A stretch of 64,000 nt of DNA from Fulvimarina pelagi HTCC2506 (GTDB lineage: Bacteria > Pseudomonadota > Alphaproteobacteria > Rhizobiales > Rhizobiaceae): the NCBI RefSeq assembly GCF_000153705.1, contig NZ_DS022272.1:2053839-2117838 (forward strand). Direction: 5' to 3'. The notes beneath the pieces are model-generated. The model was given only the letters and a program-made list of their open reading frames with translations, searched no databases and had not been told where the DNA came from. Numbering within the stretch: the first letter of the stretch is position 1; every line of letters starts with the position of its first letter. A program made the position numbers and the translations under genes. Below, piece after piece: positions 25,765-35,453 of this stretch.

Positions 25765-26910
25765 TCAATCGCTTAGGTTCTCGAAAAAATCTTTCATACG
25801 CGAGAAGAAGCCATTCGATTGCGGCGAGTTGTCTTTCGAGCCGATCTCATCGAATTCTTCAAGCAGCTCCCGTTGGCGTTTCGACAGATTTTGCGGCGTT
25901 TCGACCATGACCTGAATGAAAAGATCGCCCGTCTGCGGCGAGCGGAGCACAGGCATGCCCTTGCCTTTCAGGCGAAACTGCTTGCCGGTCTGGGTCCCTT
26001 CCGGAAGCTTCACGCGTGCCGTCCCGTTGTCGATCGTCTGCACCTCAAAGGCACCGCCGAGCGCGGCCTTGGTCATGGAAACGGGAACGCTGCAGTAGAG
26101 ATCGGCGCCCTCGCGCTGGAAGAACTCGTGAGGGGCTATCGACAGGAAGATGTAGAGGTCGCCGGCGGGACCACCGCGAAGACCGGCCTCGCCCTCGCCA
26201 GCAAGGCGGATGCGCGTGCCGTCTTCGATGCCCTCCGGGATGTTGACCTGAAGCGTGCGCTCCTCCGGCAGGCGACCGTCGCCACCGCACTTGTTGCAGG
26301 GGTCGGTGATGACCGATCCGCGGCCTTGGCAGGTCGGACAAGCGCGCTCGATCGAGAAAAAGCCCTGAGCCGCACGGACCCGACCGACACCGCCGCAGGT
26401 CGGACATGATGACGGCGTCGTACCCGGTTTGGCACCGCTGCCGGTGCAGACGTCGCACTGGATCGTCGTCGGTACGGAGATCTCGGCTGTCTTGCCGCTG
26501 AAAGCTTCGGCAAGGCTGATCTCCATGTTGTAGCGAAGATCCGATCCGCGCTCACGGCCAGATGTGCCGCCGGATTGACGAGCCCGGCCCCGGCCGCCCA
26601 TCATCTCGCCAAAGATATCGTCGAATATGTCGGCCATCGACGAGGAGAAGTCCCCGCGGAAGCCACCGGCACCCCCGCCGCCGCCATTCTGGAAGGCGGC
26701 ATGGCCGAAGCGATCATAAGCCGAGCGCTTTTGCGGATCCTTCAGGACTTCGTACGCCTCGCCCAGTTCCTTAAACCGCGCTTCGGCATCGGTATCGCCG
26801 GGGTTGCGGTCAGGATGGTATTTCATGGCGAGCTTGCGAAATGCGCTCTTGAGCTCCCTGTCGTCCACATTGCGGGAAACGCCGAGCGTCTCGTAGTAAT
26901 CGGCCTTCAT
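25765..26910 (-). CDS. dnaJ: chaperone protein DnaJ (Hsp40, type I)
   Basis: A co-chaperone that stimulates DnaK ATPase and binds unfolded protein. The 381-residue protein is complete: J domain with the HPD motif ([10 protein letters not shown], about 30-40), Gly/Phe-rich linker with [11 protein letters not shown], four CxxCxGxG zinc repeats ([32 protein letters not shown]), and the C-terminal substrate domains. The start at 26910 has a GGAAG site. dnaK is not upstream, where it usually sits, so the gene has been separated. It precedes the two PmtA-like genes. Confidence 0.97.
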   Translation of the reverse strand: MKADYYETLGVSRNVDDRELKSAFRKLAMKYHPDRNPGDTDAEARFKELGEAYEVLKDPQKRSAYDRFGHAAFQNGGGGGAGGFRGDFSSSMADIFDDIFGEMMGGRGRARQSGGTSGRERGSDLRYNMEISLAEAFSGKTAEISVPTTIQCDVCTGSGAKPGTTPSSCPTCGGVGRVRAAQGFFSIERACPTCQGRGSVITDPCNKCGGDGRLPEERTLQVNIPEGIEDGTRIRLAGEGEAGLRGGPAGDLYIFLSIAPHEFFQREGADLYCSVPVSMTKAALGGAFEVQTIDNGTARVKLPEGTQTGKQFRLKGKGMPVLRSPQTGDLFIQVMVETPQNLSKRQRELLEEFDEIGSKDNSPQSNGFFSRMKDFFENLSD

Positions 26911-27250
26911 TCACACTTCCAAACTGCTACGACGGCGCGACCCCGGGCGCTGCTTCCGGTCCGCCAACCGGATGTCGCCTCATGGTGATCGTCCGTCCTT
27001 CATGGACATCCGCCCGGCGCTCAAAACGCCGAAGGCTTCGTTCGAAAAATCTCCGCCCTACCCAAGCCAATTCGAGTCGATATCGCCTCTCGCCATGGCT
27101 TACGACTTCAATGACCCCGGTTGGGTTCCGATTTAGGAATGTTTCGGTGGCGTTACCACAGGACTCGAAGATTTCATACAGGCCGGGTGAAGCAATCCCA
27201 CGCGACGAAGTTCGGCCAATTCGGGTTCAGCAATGCCCAAGCAGATACAT
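26911..27250. other. intergenic region upstream of dnaJ
   Basis: This 340-base gap lies between the end of the acyltransferase gene and the start of dnaJ, both on the minus strand, and should hold the dnaJ promoter. I found no dnaK remnant, no heat-shock-type promoter I could defend, and no tRNA; a T-loop-like GGGTTCAGCAATGCCC near 27223 lacks the rest of a cloverleaf. Confidence 0.45.
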
Positions 27251-28414
27251 TCAGGGCGCGTGAACGGCTCTATGGCGAGCGCTTCCGGCGGGCCTCGCCC
27301 CCTCGATGACCTTGGCCATCGCCGGTTCGAGTAACCGGAAAGACCCGACCGCAACGACGATGGTGATCAGCATCGGCAGCACCATGAAAACGTAAAAGCT
27401 GATCCATCCAGTCGTTTCAAGCCAGCGGTCCCAGATCGCACGCAAGAAGATGAACTCGAACACCGGATGCCAGATATAGATACCAAAAGCAGCAGCGGTC
27501 ACCGGCATTGCGAAGGCAAGGGCCTCAGTCGATCGCGGGTTCTGCACCTCGGCGAGCGAGCTCGTAAGCAGCGAGAGAATAAGCAGAGCGAAGATGACGT
27601 ACCAAGGCTGGAGCGTCAGCATGCAGGTGACGGCGAGCCCCATGAAAGCGATCCCAAGATACGGGGTGTCGACCTTGAGTGTTTCGCTCGCGACGATGCG
27701 TGCGAGGAGTCCGCCGATCATGAAGTCGCAGAAAGCCCGGTAGGCACCGAAAGAGTCGGCGGACGTCCAGTGGCCGCTTGGGAAAACACCCATAGCGCTA
27801 ACCCATTCCAAGCCAACGAGATAGGTGACTATTACTGCCGAGAGACCGAGAATACCTCGCTTTCGCACGGCGAGGACGATTACCGGGAACAGAGCATAGG
27901 AAAAGAATTCCGCACTCACCGACCAGGACACGTAGTTGAGTGCCAGATCCGGCGTCAAGCCGAGCGCGTGTATTCCTAGGAGGTGGTAGGGCAAGCTCTG
28001 GAGATCGAGTGCCCACGGGTAATGTGGGGCGTTGATGGACCAACCGTATACTGCCGCGCAGACGAAGAAGAGCGTCGTCAGGAGGTGCAGCGGGTAGAGG
28101 CGAGCGACCCGTCGGCGTAGAAACGATGTGTAGTCCGCTACGGTCTGAAGGCTGTCTGTATAGCGGCTCGTGATGAAGAAGCCCGAGATCATGAAGAACA
28201 TGTCGAGAAGCGGCAGCAGTCTGAAGAGATATTCGATCGCGATCTCGGAACCCGCGGGCCCCCAGAAGAGGAAGTGGTAGGTCATGATGAGCATGGCTGC
28301 GATGAAGCGCCAGCAGTCGAACACTCTGAAATACACCGGAGACTGGCTCCCAACTTGCAACACCGACAGACCGGGCTCACTCGGGTACAAGCCTCGGTTC
28401 TTCATCCGGATCAT
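27251..28414 (-). CDS. acyltransferase family 3 membrane protein
   Basis: A 387-residue integral membrane O-acyltransferase of the OafA/Acyl_transf_3 family with about ten hydrophobic segments. The catalytic-region pattern begins with FDCWRFIAAMLIMTYHFLFW (the family R..H motif), followed by LLDMFFMISGFFITSRY. Such enzymes acetylate or succinylate exported polysaccharides, lipopolysaccharide or peptidoglycan at the inner membrane. No glycosyltransferase cluster is adjacent, so the acceptor is unknown. Start at 28414 or at the ATG three codons later. Confidence 0.9.
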   Translation of the reverse strand: MIRMKNRGLYPSEPGLSVLQVGSQSPVYFRVFDCWRFIAAMLIMTYHFLFWGPAGSEIAIEYLFRLLPLLDMFFMISGFFITSRYTDSLQTVADYTSFLRRRVARLYPLHLLTTLFFVCAAVYGWSINAPHYPWALDLQSLPYHLLGIHALGLTPDLALNYVSWSVSAEFFSYALFPVIVLAVRKRGILGLSAVIVTYLVGLEWVSAMGVFPSGHWTSADSFGAYRAFCDFMIGGLLARIVASETLKVDTPYLGIAFMGLAVTCMLTLQPWYVIFALLILSLLTSSLAEVQNPRSTEALAFAMPVTAAAFGIYIWHPVFEFIFLRAIWDRWLETTGWISFYVFMVLPMLITIVVAVGSFRLLEPAMAKVIEGARPAGSARHRAVHAP

Positions 28415-28642
28415 GCAATTCGCAATGCAACCTGCAAGCAGACGGTTAAATCGCGGTTAAGCCTTCAATTTTAGTAAGTCGGCAGAAACAATAGACTGGG
28501 ACCCCACGCAGCACCTCATAGACAGCGCTGCGGTGTCATGGCCGTATCTAGCGTGAGACGGGACAAAGTTTGCTGCAGTCCGTCCAAGGATAGCGGTCCT
28601 GCAGATTTACGAAGATCAAGCGCTTCGTTTCTCAGGAGGCGG

Positions 28643-29101
28643 TCAGCCTTGAAATTCGGGCAGCTCGCTAAGTTCGTTGGCAGTCATGCTGGTCCGGAGC
28701 CGTCCAAGATCGAGCGAGAGCCGGTTCAGCATGAGTACGATGCGCTTCTCGCCGAGCCCGAGAAAACCGCCAACTTCGATGACGACCGCCTGGGGAACGC
28801 CATTTCGGTCGCCAAGCACCTCTGCGACCCCGCCGATCTCCTCGTCGTCTGATCCGATGACGCTCATCTCCGCTATCTGACCCGCCATGAGGTTGAGCGC
28901 CGGGATCGGGGTCCTCTCGTTCTCAACCGGTATAAGCACCTGCGAGGTCGCCGCCGTCTGCCGCTCGCCGGCTGGCTGCGTCGGCTGATCGCTCCGCGCC
29001 TCTGCGGAACCGTTGGCTTCCCCTTCGGCCTGGGAAGCATCCTGCGCCATGGCGCTAGCGCCGAGAAGAAGAACAGCCAAGGTCATCGCGAGCATTTTCA
29101 T
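28643..29101 (-). CDS. secreted PRC-barrel domain protein
   Basis: A protein of about 152 residues with a signal peptide (MKMLAMTLAVLLLGASAMAQ), an acidic Gln/Ala/Glu-rich linker (about 20-65), and a PRC-barrel-like domain (about 70-140). Typical strands are MSVIGSDDEEIGGVAEVLGD, AVVIEVGGFLGLGEKRI and VLMLNRLSLD. Periplasmic PRC-barrel proteins are common in Hyphomicrobiales and are poorly characterised. The frame continues upstream to 29323 inside the next gene, but the signal peptide fixes the start at about 29101. It lies just after the CelD-like acyltransferase gene. Confidence 0.8.
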   Translation of the reverse strand: MKMLAMTLAVLLLGASAMAQDASQAEGEANGSAEARSDQPTQPAGERQTAATSQVLIPVENERTPIPALNLMAGQIAEMSVIGSDDEEIGGVAEVLGDRNGVPQAVVIEVGGFLGLGEKRIVLMLNRLSLDLGRLRTSMTANELSELPEFQG

Positions 29102-29192
29102 GAGGTTGCGGTCCGTCTGATAACGATATTGCGTGAACGGGAACCGCCTGCTTTCGCTCCCCAAGGCCTCGAAAATGTGAGCAGAAGGGAAA

Positions 29193-30482
29193 TTAGCGGC
29201 CGAAGGTCGAAAGAATGGCTTCGCGCATGAGGCGAACGCGGTTGGCCGTTCGCTTCGATTGCTCGATAGAACGACCCACTGCATCGACCGCAGCACCGGC
29301 CTCCTGCTTGAGACCCAAGACAATTGTGCCGATCTCCAATCGGTCTCGCCAGAACCGGTTCATGACAAAATGATCCGGCATCGCACAGGAATCAGCTCGG
29401 CGAATGGTCGGGTCGGCAAGCAGGCTTCGCGTTGCTTCCGCTACGATCTGTTGGCCGGGCGAAGTCTTAGCGTAGCGCTCGTCATATGCACTTTTCCATG
29501 CATAGACATCGCCGCCATCGACCAGCATCACGATGCTGGCGATCGCCTCTCCATCGAGCCGCAGGGTGAAGATTCGCGCCCGGTCCTTCTCGGCCAATGC
29601 ATTCAGCGCCTCGCGCGCAAAAGCGGCGCGGTAGCGGTCACTCGTTAGCGCACTTCGGGCCCTCCCCTTCCAACCAGACGCTTCGAGGATGAAGAAGTCC
29701 TCGAGCGCGATGCGAAATGCATTTGCCTCGCGGGCTATCTCAACTTTTACCGAGCCGAAGCTTTCGAGCCGGCGCCGACCACGTTTCAGTTCGCGCAGGC
29801 GTTTGCCAGAAAGATTGGCCTGAATCGCATAACGGGCTCCCCCGCCAGGTGTCAGAGCAGCTCGGGAGAAGCGGTTGACAACCTTGATCGGCAGGTGAAG
29901 TTCGTCTGCACACTGTTTCACTGCCGCAGCCATGCCTCCCTCGATCCGAACGTCCGGAAAGACGAGGATGTCGGGAAACTCGAGCTCGGAGCCCGCGAGT
30001 GTCGTGACGAGGCTCTTCAATGTGCCGACCGGATCGTCGCCGTCGAGCGGCAGTGTACCGAGGGGACCGAACGGATGGCTCCAAACGCGCATGACCTGTA
30101 CGCGGGCAAAAAGGCCGACCCGTTCCACTGAGAATGGCAAGAGCAGGCGAAGCCGGCTGCGATCTGCACGCTCGTCGCGGATCACCATGAGGCGGACACG
30201 TCGATCCTCAAGGCGCGGCATCGCCGGTACAAGAAAGCGCGGATCGTAAAAGATATTGCGCTCGATCGAGCGTTCGGAGAGATGGATCAGTTCGTCAATA
30301 AGGCCGAACGCATGTCTCGGTTCGTAGATCGAAACGCTGCGGCCCGGATAGGCAAGTCCAGCCGATACTTCCAGGCGCGGTGTCGGACGGATCCCTTTCT
30401 CTAGATCAGCGGGTTGATCCGCGAGTTCTTTCTGAGTTGCAAGTTGGATGGCGGACATCGGGCTGGTTTGGGCCTTGGTCAA
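29193..30482 (-). CDS. CelD/BioF2-like GNAT acyltransferase
   Basis: A 429-residue cytoplasmic protein with a C-terminal Acetyltransf_6 (double-GNAT) domain, about 200-380. It contains YAIQANLSGKRLRELKRGRR, FFILEASGWKGRARSAL and IASIVMLVDGGDVYAWKSAYD. Relatives act in cellulose or exopolysaccharide synthesis (CelD), but many are uncharacterised. Start at 30482 or at the ATG eight codons later (30458). The nearby membrane acyltransferase (27251-28414) hints at a cell-surface role for this neighbourhood. Confidence 0.82.
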   Translation of the reverse strand: MTKAQTSPMSAIQLATQKELADQPADLEKGIRPTPRLEVSAGLAYPGRSVSIYEPRHAFGLIDELIHLSERSIERNIFYDPRFLVPAMPRLEDRRVRLMVIRDERADRSRLRLLLPFSVERVGLFARVQVMRVWSHPFGPLGTLPLDGDDPVGTLKSLVTTLAGSELEFPDILVFPDVRIEGGMAAAVKQCADELHLPIKVVNRFSRAALTPGGGARYAIQANLSGKRLRELKRGRRRLESFGSVKVEIAREANAFRIALEDFFILEASGWKGRARSALTSDRYRAAFAREALNALAEKDRARIFTLRLDGEAIASIVMLVDGGDVYAWKSAYDERYAKTSPGQQIVAEATRSLLADPTIRRADSCAMPDHFVMNRFWRDRLEIGTIVLGLKQEAGAAVDAVGRSIEQSKRTANRVRLMREAILSTFGR

Positions 30483-30573
30483 TGCGAAGACAAAAATGGT
30501 TTCGCCAAAAATTCGCAGATAAGGCTTAAGATTTCACGGACGTTCCCCTGCCGAACAGCGTAAGGACTGCGAC

Positions 30574-31125
30574 TTAGCCTGAGTACCCGCCTTCGCGGAG
30601 ATAGTCCATTTCGGCTTCAGTCGATTGCCTCCCGAGGACAGCATTTCGATGGGGAAAGCGCCCGAAACGGGCAATGATATCCCGATGATGCTTTGCATAT
30701 TCTATGTTTTGCTCCGTGCCGACGCGCTCCATCCACATCACACAGGCGTCCTGGTCTACCAGATCTTCAGAATGCATCAGCGGCATCGCGAGGAACTGAT
30801 TGATCTCCTCCGAGACCGTCTCGTGATCACCCCGTTCTAGAGCAACAAGCCCGATCTTCTTAGCTTTCTCGTCTGTCGCGTAGGCTCGGGGTGTTCCACG
30901 GAACATGTTGCGCGGAAATTGGTCGAGCAGGATAACCAAAGCGAGCGCGCCAGTCGGCTCCTCGATCCAGTCATCGAGATGACCTTCGGCCGCCTGTTCG
31001 TAAATATCGAGAAACCGGCTTCTAACGGTCTCGTCGAACGCTTCATCCTTCGAAAACCACTTTTCGGACCCCGCATCCCACCAGAATTCGACGATGGTGT
31101 CCGGCGCGACCACATAGTTGTTCAT
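30574..31125 (-). CDS. DUF924 family protein
   Basis: A 183-residue helical protein with the DUF924 pattern: TIVEFWWDAGSEKWFSKDEA at the start, LALVILLDQFPRNMFRGTPR, the MHSEDL motif, and a C-terminal GRFPHRNAVLGRQSTEAE. The fold is TPR-like, and no biochemical role is established. ATG 31125 was chosen because the family starts there and a GGAGGG site lies about 12 bases upstream; the longer frame to 31380 covers the divergent TusA-like gene. Cytoplasmic. Confidence 0.92.
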   Translation of the reverse strand: MNNYVVAPDTIVEFWWDAGSEKWFSKDEAFDETVRSRFLDIYEQAAEGHLDDWIEEPTGALALVILLDQFPRNMFRGTPRAYATDEKAKKIGLVALERGDHETVSEEINQFLAMPLMHSEDLVDQDACVMWMERVGTEQNIEYAKHHRDIIARFGRFPHRNAVLGRQSTEAEMDYLREGGYSG

Positions 31126-31221
31126 CGAACGTTCGTACCCTCCAGGTCTCGGGTTCAGCCCTGGATCCTGATATAGACGGTGCGAAGTTGCGGAAAAGGC
31201 GGGACGTTTTCTAGCAGAGCG

Positions 31222-31482
31222 ATGTGGAATCTTGATCTCACCGGGCTGAAATGCCCGTTGCCCACGCTGAAGGCACGCAAGGCGCTGAACGGAGCGCCTG
31301 CCGGCAAACAGGTACGGATTCTCGCCGACGATCCGATGGCGGCGATCGATCTGCCACACTTCGTCGCCGGCTCCAAACATCGCTTGATCGAGAGCGGGCG
31401 AGACGGCGAGACGCTTTGGTTCGTCATCGAGGCGGGCGGGCCGCCCGCACCAATCGATTGCCCTTTCGACGCAGTCAGTTGA
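31222..31482 (+). CDS. TusA/SirA-like sulfurtransferase
   Basis: An 86-residue small sulfur-carrier protein. The signature GLKCPLPTLKARKAL holds the persulfide-forming cysteine in CPxP (residue 10). Such proteins pass sulfur to tRNA thiolation, molybdenum cofactor or other pathways, or act in redox control. ATG 31222 gives the usual length; a frame start at 31180 adds unrelated residues. The last 8 bases overlap the end of a convergent CobW gene. It is divergent from DUF924. The partner protein cannot be told. Confidence 0.88.
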   Translation: MWNLDLTGLKCPLPTLKARKALNGAPAGKQVRILADDPMAAIDLPHFVAGSKHRLIESGRDGETLWFVIEAGGPPAPIDCPFDAVS

Positions 31483-32578
31483 AGCTCATTCCAGGAATGA
31501 CGAGCGGATTGTCCTCGATGGCAACGCGGTCCGGTGCGTCGGTGCGGGCCCCGCCGGTAAACGCCGCGAAAAGGTCGCGGACGCGTGGCTCGTTCAAGTT
31601 CTCGCCGATAATCACGAGCCGCGACTGACACTTCGCATCTTCACGCCATGCCGGAAGCCGAGCCGGCGGGTGGAGATAGCCGCGCACGCCATGAAGGACC
31701 AACGGACGTTCGGGGTGCTCGAGAGTGAGAACGATGCCTTTCATCCTGAGAATCCTTTCGCCTTCGAAACTGCCGAGCATTTCGAGAAAAGCGAAGGCCG
31801 CTTGCTCCGGAATCGGCGCGTCATGTACCAGTGCCATCGAACGGACGCTTCCGTGCCGATGTCGGTGATCATGGTCGCTTCCGACAGCGTGGCTGTGGCC
31901 TAGCCAGTCGGCTGGGTCGCCTAGGCTGCCGTCCATCTTCGATATGCCGCAATCGAGGATTCGATCGGCCAGCGAGCGGGCGTCGTTCATCGCGACAACC
32001 TCGCCATGTGCGTTCACGGCTCGGATCGTTCTGCGAAGCCTCTCCTCATTTGCAGGAGCCAGATCCGATTTGGTCAGGACAATGCGGTCGGCGACAGCAA
32101 GCTGTCGGGCAGCTTCCACTCGTTCGGACAGGTTCATCTCGCCATTGACGGCGTCGACGACGCAGACGACCGCATCCAGAGCATATGCCTCGACGAGGAC
32201 CGGGTGGGTCATAATGGCGGCCAGGATCGGCGTCGGATCGGCAAGGCCGGTCGTCTCGACGACAACGCGCGAAAGCGTGCGACCCTTTCGAGACCGATCG
32301 GCAAGGCGTTCGAGTGTTTCGACCAGTTCGCCGCGGACCGAACAGCACAAGCAGCCGTCGGAAAGTTCTATCAGCCCATCGCTGACCTCGGCCTCGACGA
32401 GCATCTGATCGATCCCGACCTCGCCGAATTCGTTGACGACCACCGCGGTATCGGTGACCGACGGCTCGCTCAGAAGGCGGTTGAGAACCGTCGTCTTGCC
32501 GGCACCTAGAAATCCGGTCAGGAGCGTGAGGCGGATCGGAGAGGCGGTTCTAGCTGCTGATGGCTGAAGTTCGGTCAT
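31475..32578 (-). CDS. CobW/COG0523 metallochaperone GTPase, second copy
   Basis: A 367-residue G3E GTPase, paralogous to the one at 19438-20562. It has GFLGAGKTTVLNRLL at about 21-35, EFGEVGID, the CxCC motif (GCLCCSVRGEL), ETTGLADPTP and LTKSDLAP. Its histidine-rich stretch (GHSHAVGSDHDHRHRHG) is shorter than in the other copy. The two may serve different metals or targets. It is convergent with, and overlaps by 8 bases, the TusA-like gene. Confidence 0.92.
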   Translation of the reverse strand: MTELQPSAARTASPIRLTLLTGFLGAGKTTVLNRLLSEPSVTDTAVVVNEFGEVGIDQMLVEAEVSDGLIELSDGCLCCSVRGELVETLERLADRSRKGRTLSRVVVETTGLADPTPILAAIMTHPVLVEAYALDAVVCVVDAVNGEMNLSERVEAARQLAVADRIVLTKSDLAPANEERLRRTIRAVNAHGEVVAMNDARSLADRILDCGISKMDGSLGDPADWLGHSHAVGSDHDHRHRHGSVRSMALVHDAPIPEQAAFAFLEMLGSFEGERILRMKGIVLTLEHPERPLVLHGVRGYLHPPARLPAWREDAKCQSRLVIIGENLNEPRVRDLFAAFTGGARTDAPDRVAIEDNPLVIPGMSFN

Positions 32579-32664
32579 GCCGCGAAGATGGGCGTCGACC
32601 GCGGGGGTGGCAAGCGATCATGACCGTGCTCGTTGCAATGCCCATCATAGCATAGCCGAAGACT

Positions 32665-34068
32665 TCAACGCGAAGCGAACTGCGGGACCGGCATACCGGG
32701 AGCGGGTTCACCATCGATTTCGACAGCAGGCGGCGCCTCTTCTGCCGATGACTTGTCAGCAGGCTCGGTACGATCGCCGGCCTCCACCTCGCTGCCCGGT
32801 TCGTCGACGCTTTCGCGAAGGACAGCAGCGGCGAGAAGGTTCTGGGCGTCCTGAGGCTGCGGGGGACGAAAGCGCGGGAGCGGAATGCCGTAATTTTCGA
32901 TCAGCGAAATGCCCGCGGTGAAGTCTTCGCCGGCGGCCGCGCCGCCCAGCGATACGCGGATTGCCTTCGGCGAACGGCCCATGTCTCGCAGGAGCGGCGA
33001 GCCGTATACAAGGCTCTTGTCTCGCCGGTCGGCGACGCGATCGTTCGCTCGAGCCGTGCGCCCTTCGCCCGAACAGATATAGTTCGAGACGTCGAGGGTT
33101 ACCTTCCCATCGCCGACGATTGGCAATTCCTTGACCGTCTTGTAGTTCGCGTCCAGATCGGCCTTGAAGGCAGTCTCGTATAGTTCGGCCGACAGGGTCT
33201 CGCGCTCGATAGTGCCGTTTGCGCCGAGAACGACCGCAATCAGCGTACGATTGTCACGGGTGACCGCGGACACAAGGTTGAAACCACCGGCGCAGATGTA
33301 ACCGGTCTTCATACCCTCCGCCCCGTCGTATCGACCCAACAGCTTATTGCCGTTGTTCATCAATTTGCCGTTGAAGACGATGGCTTCGGTGCCGAACCAA
33401 TCCTTGTATTCGGGGAACTCTTCGCGAATCGCCATCGCGAGGATCGCAAGATCCTTCGCGCTCGAATGCTGTCCTTCACCGGGCAGGCCATGCGCATTGA
33501 TGAACTGGGTATCACGCATGCCGATGAGGCCGGCGGTGCGGTTCATCATCGCGACGAATGTCTCCGACGAGCCGTGACCGAGCGTCTGGCCGACGGCCGT
33601 GGCCACGTCGTTCGCCGACTTGACGAGCAGTGCCCGAACCGCCTCGTCGAGCCGCATTATCGATCCAGGCGGAATGTCGAGCTTGGACGGGGCCTCATTG
33701 GCAGCCTGTCGGGTCATGACAACAGGCGTGTCCCAATCCATCGACCCGACTTCGACAGCCTTCATGGCGAGATAGGCAGTCATAAGCTTGGTGGTCGAGG
33801 CAGGGTACCGTCGCTCAGTCGCGTTCGACTGGGAAAGCACCTTGCCGGTCTCCAGATCGACAACGATCGAAGCGAGTGTTGTCTTCGGATCTTCGGGTTC
33901 GGTCGCTTCGGCTTCTTCGCCCTTTTTTGTCGATTGGTCTACCTGGGCTGTGGCTTCGTCATCTTCCGACTGCGCGAAGCTTGGCACGGCAAAACCGGTC
34001 GTCATCAGGCCGGCTGAAATAAGAGCGGCCAGAAAAATCTTCGTTCCTGAAAAAAGCGATGCGTTCAA
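32665..34068 (-). CDS. D-alanyl-D-alanine carboxypeptidase (S11, penicillin-binding protein)
   Basis: A low-molecular-weight PBP that trims the terminal D-Ala from peptidoglycan stem peptides in the periplasm. The 467-residue protein has a signal peptide ending in VPSFAQ. The active-site motifs are STTK at 91-94, SAN at 151-153 and KTG at 254-256. The C-terminal part (about 330-467) is proline- and acid-rich, without a clear amphipathic anchor or SPOR domain, so membrane attachment is uncertain. It is divergent from the amidohydrolase gene. Confidence 0.94.
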   Translation of the reverse strand: MNASLFSGTKIFLAALISAGLMTTGFAVPSFAQSEDDEATAQVDQSTKKGEEAEATEPEDPKTTLASIVVDLETGKVLSQSNATERRYPASTTKLMTAYLAMKAVEVGSMDWDTPVVMTRQAANEAPSKLDIPPGSIMRLDEAVRALLVKSANDVATAVGQTLGHGSSETFVAMMNRTAGLIGMRDTQFINAHGLPGEGQHSSAKDLAILAMAIREEFPEYKDWFGTEAIVFNGKLMNNGNKLLGRYDGAEGMKTGYICAGGFNLVSAVTRDNRTLIAVVLGANGTIERETLSAELYETAFKADLDANYKTVKELPIVGDGKVTLDVSNYICSGEGRTARANDRVADRRDKSLVYGSPLLRDMGRSPKAIRVSLGGAAAGEDFTAGISLIENYGIPLPRFRPPQPQDAQNLLAAAVLRESVDEPGSEVEAGDRTEPADKSSAEEAPPAVEIDGEPAPGMPVPQFASR

Positions 34069-34274
34069 CCGCGAACCTCATGACTCTGGAGCCTGCTTAC
34101 CGGCTCGTTTAATGCGACCCTTGCAATCGCGCCACACGTATCCGTGATAATGGATCACTCGCCGTTAATTTACCGATGTGACGCAAGAATGGCACAGATG
34201 GGAAGACATTGCGGAAAGGTTCGCATATCTCCGTTCCAGTCGCCCTCATGACTCCTCATCCAGTTCGAGGCTCC

Positions 34275-35453
34275 ATGCCCCTCAACGATCGAATAGCCGA
34301 GAACGTACAGGATTTCTCCAATTGGCGCAGGCATCTGCACCGCAATCCTGAATTGCTTTACGAGGTGCACGACACTGCAGCCTTTGTGAGTGAGCAGCTG
34401 AAAACGTTCGGGTGCGACCTGGTTGAAACAGAGATCGGCCGGACGGGGGTTGTCGGACTGATCCATGGTCGCAGCGGCGACGGCGGTCCGATGATCGGGC
34501 TTCGGGCGGACATGGACGCGCTGCCGATCTTCGAAGAGTCGGGCGTCGACCATGCTTCAAACCGCAAGGGTCTGATGCATGCATGCGGCCACGACGGGCA
34601 TATCACTATGCTGCTCGCCGCCGCGCAAGTTCTCTGCGACACTCGGAATTTCGAGGGTACTGTCGCGGTCGTGTTCCAGCCTGCCGAAGAGGGCGGCGCG
34701 GGCGGTAAGGCCATGATCGATGACGGGCTGTTCGAGCGATTTCCCATGTCGCAGATCTACGGGATGCACAATCTGCCTGGATTGCCGGTCGGCCGGTTCG
34801 CCATGTGTCCCGGGCCGATCATGGCCGCTGTAGATATCTTTAAGGTGACGGTACGCGGCAGCGGCGGACATGCTGCCCTACCACACGGTACGGTCGATCC
34901 AATCGTCACCGCCAGCGCGATCGTGCAGGGGCTGCAGTCGATCGTGTCGCGGAATCTCGATCCGCTCGGCAGCATGGTCGTCTCGGTGACTGAATTTCAC
35001 GCTGGCTTCGCACACAATGTCATTCCGGACGAGGCGGTGTTTTCTGGGACTGTACGCTGCCTCCGACCGCACTTGCGGGAGTATGCGGAGAAGCGCATCC
35101 GCGCACTTTCCCAAGGGATTGCAGCAAGCTTCGGCGCGAGCGCGGAGGTGGAGTGGCGGAGCAGCTATCCGCCGACGGTTAACGATGCCGCCGAGACCAC
35201 CCTGTGCGCCGAAGTCGCCTCTGACGTCGTCGGCATAAACCAAGTCGACGATGCGGCCCAGCCGCTGATGGCAGGCGAGGACTTCGCTTACATGCTGGAC
35301 GAGAAACCAGGTGCTTACGTTTTCGTCGGAAACGGTGACAGCGCCGCGCTTCACAACGCTCACTATGACTTCAACGACGGAGCGATCGTCTACGGAGCCA
35401 GCTACTGGATTGCGCTCGCCGAACGGAAACTGTCCGAACTCCGCGCGACCTGA
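34275..35453 (+). CDS. M20D amidohydrolase (HipO/IAA-amino acid hydrolase type)
   Basis: A cytoplasmic metal-dependent amidohydrolase of 392 residues that cleaves N-acyl amino acids. It shows GLRADMDALPI, HACGHDGHITML (metal-binding Cys and His), PAEEGGAGG (catalytic Glu) and a late AGEDFAYML with the HNAHYDFND ligand region. ATG 34275 (MPLNDRI) with a GAGG site is preferred over a frame start at 34209. The closest named types are hippurate hydrolase and indole-acetyl-amino-acid hydrolase; the substrate is not predictable. Confidence 0.93.
   Translation: MPLNDRIAENVQDFSNWRRHLHRNPELLYEVHDTAAFVSEQLKTFGCDLVETEIGRTGVVGLIHGRSGDGGPMIGLRADMDALPIFEESGVDHASNRKGLMHACGHDGHITMLLAAAQVLCDTRNFEGTVAVVFQPAEEGGAGGKAMIDDGLFERFPMSQIYGMHNLPGLPVGRFAMCPGPIMAAVDIFKVTVRGSGGHAALPHGTVDPIVTASAIVQGLQSIVSRNLDPLGSMVVSVTEFHAGFAHNVIPDEAVFSGTVRCLRPHLREYAEKRIRALSQGIAASFGASAEVEWRSSYPPTVNDAAETTLCAEVASDVVGINQVDDAAQPLMAGEDFAYMLDEKPGAYVFVGNGDSAALHNAHYDFNDGAIVYGASYWIALAERKLSELRAT

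Noticed and set aside
27215-27245. tRNA-like T-loop sequence
   Set aside because: No matching acceptor, D or anticodon arms could be built around it.
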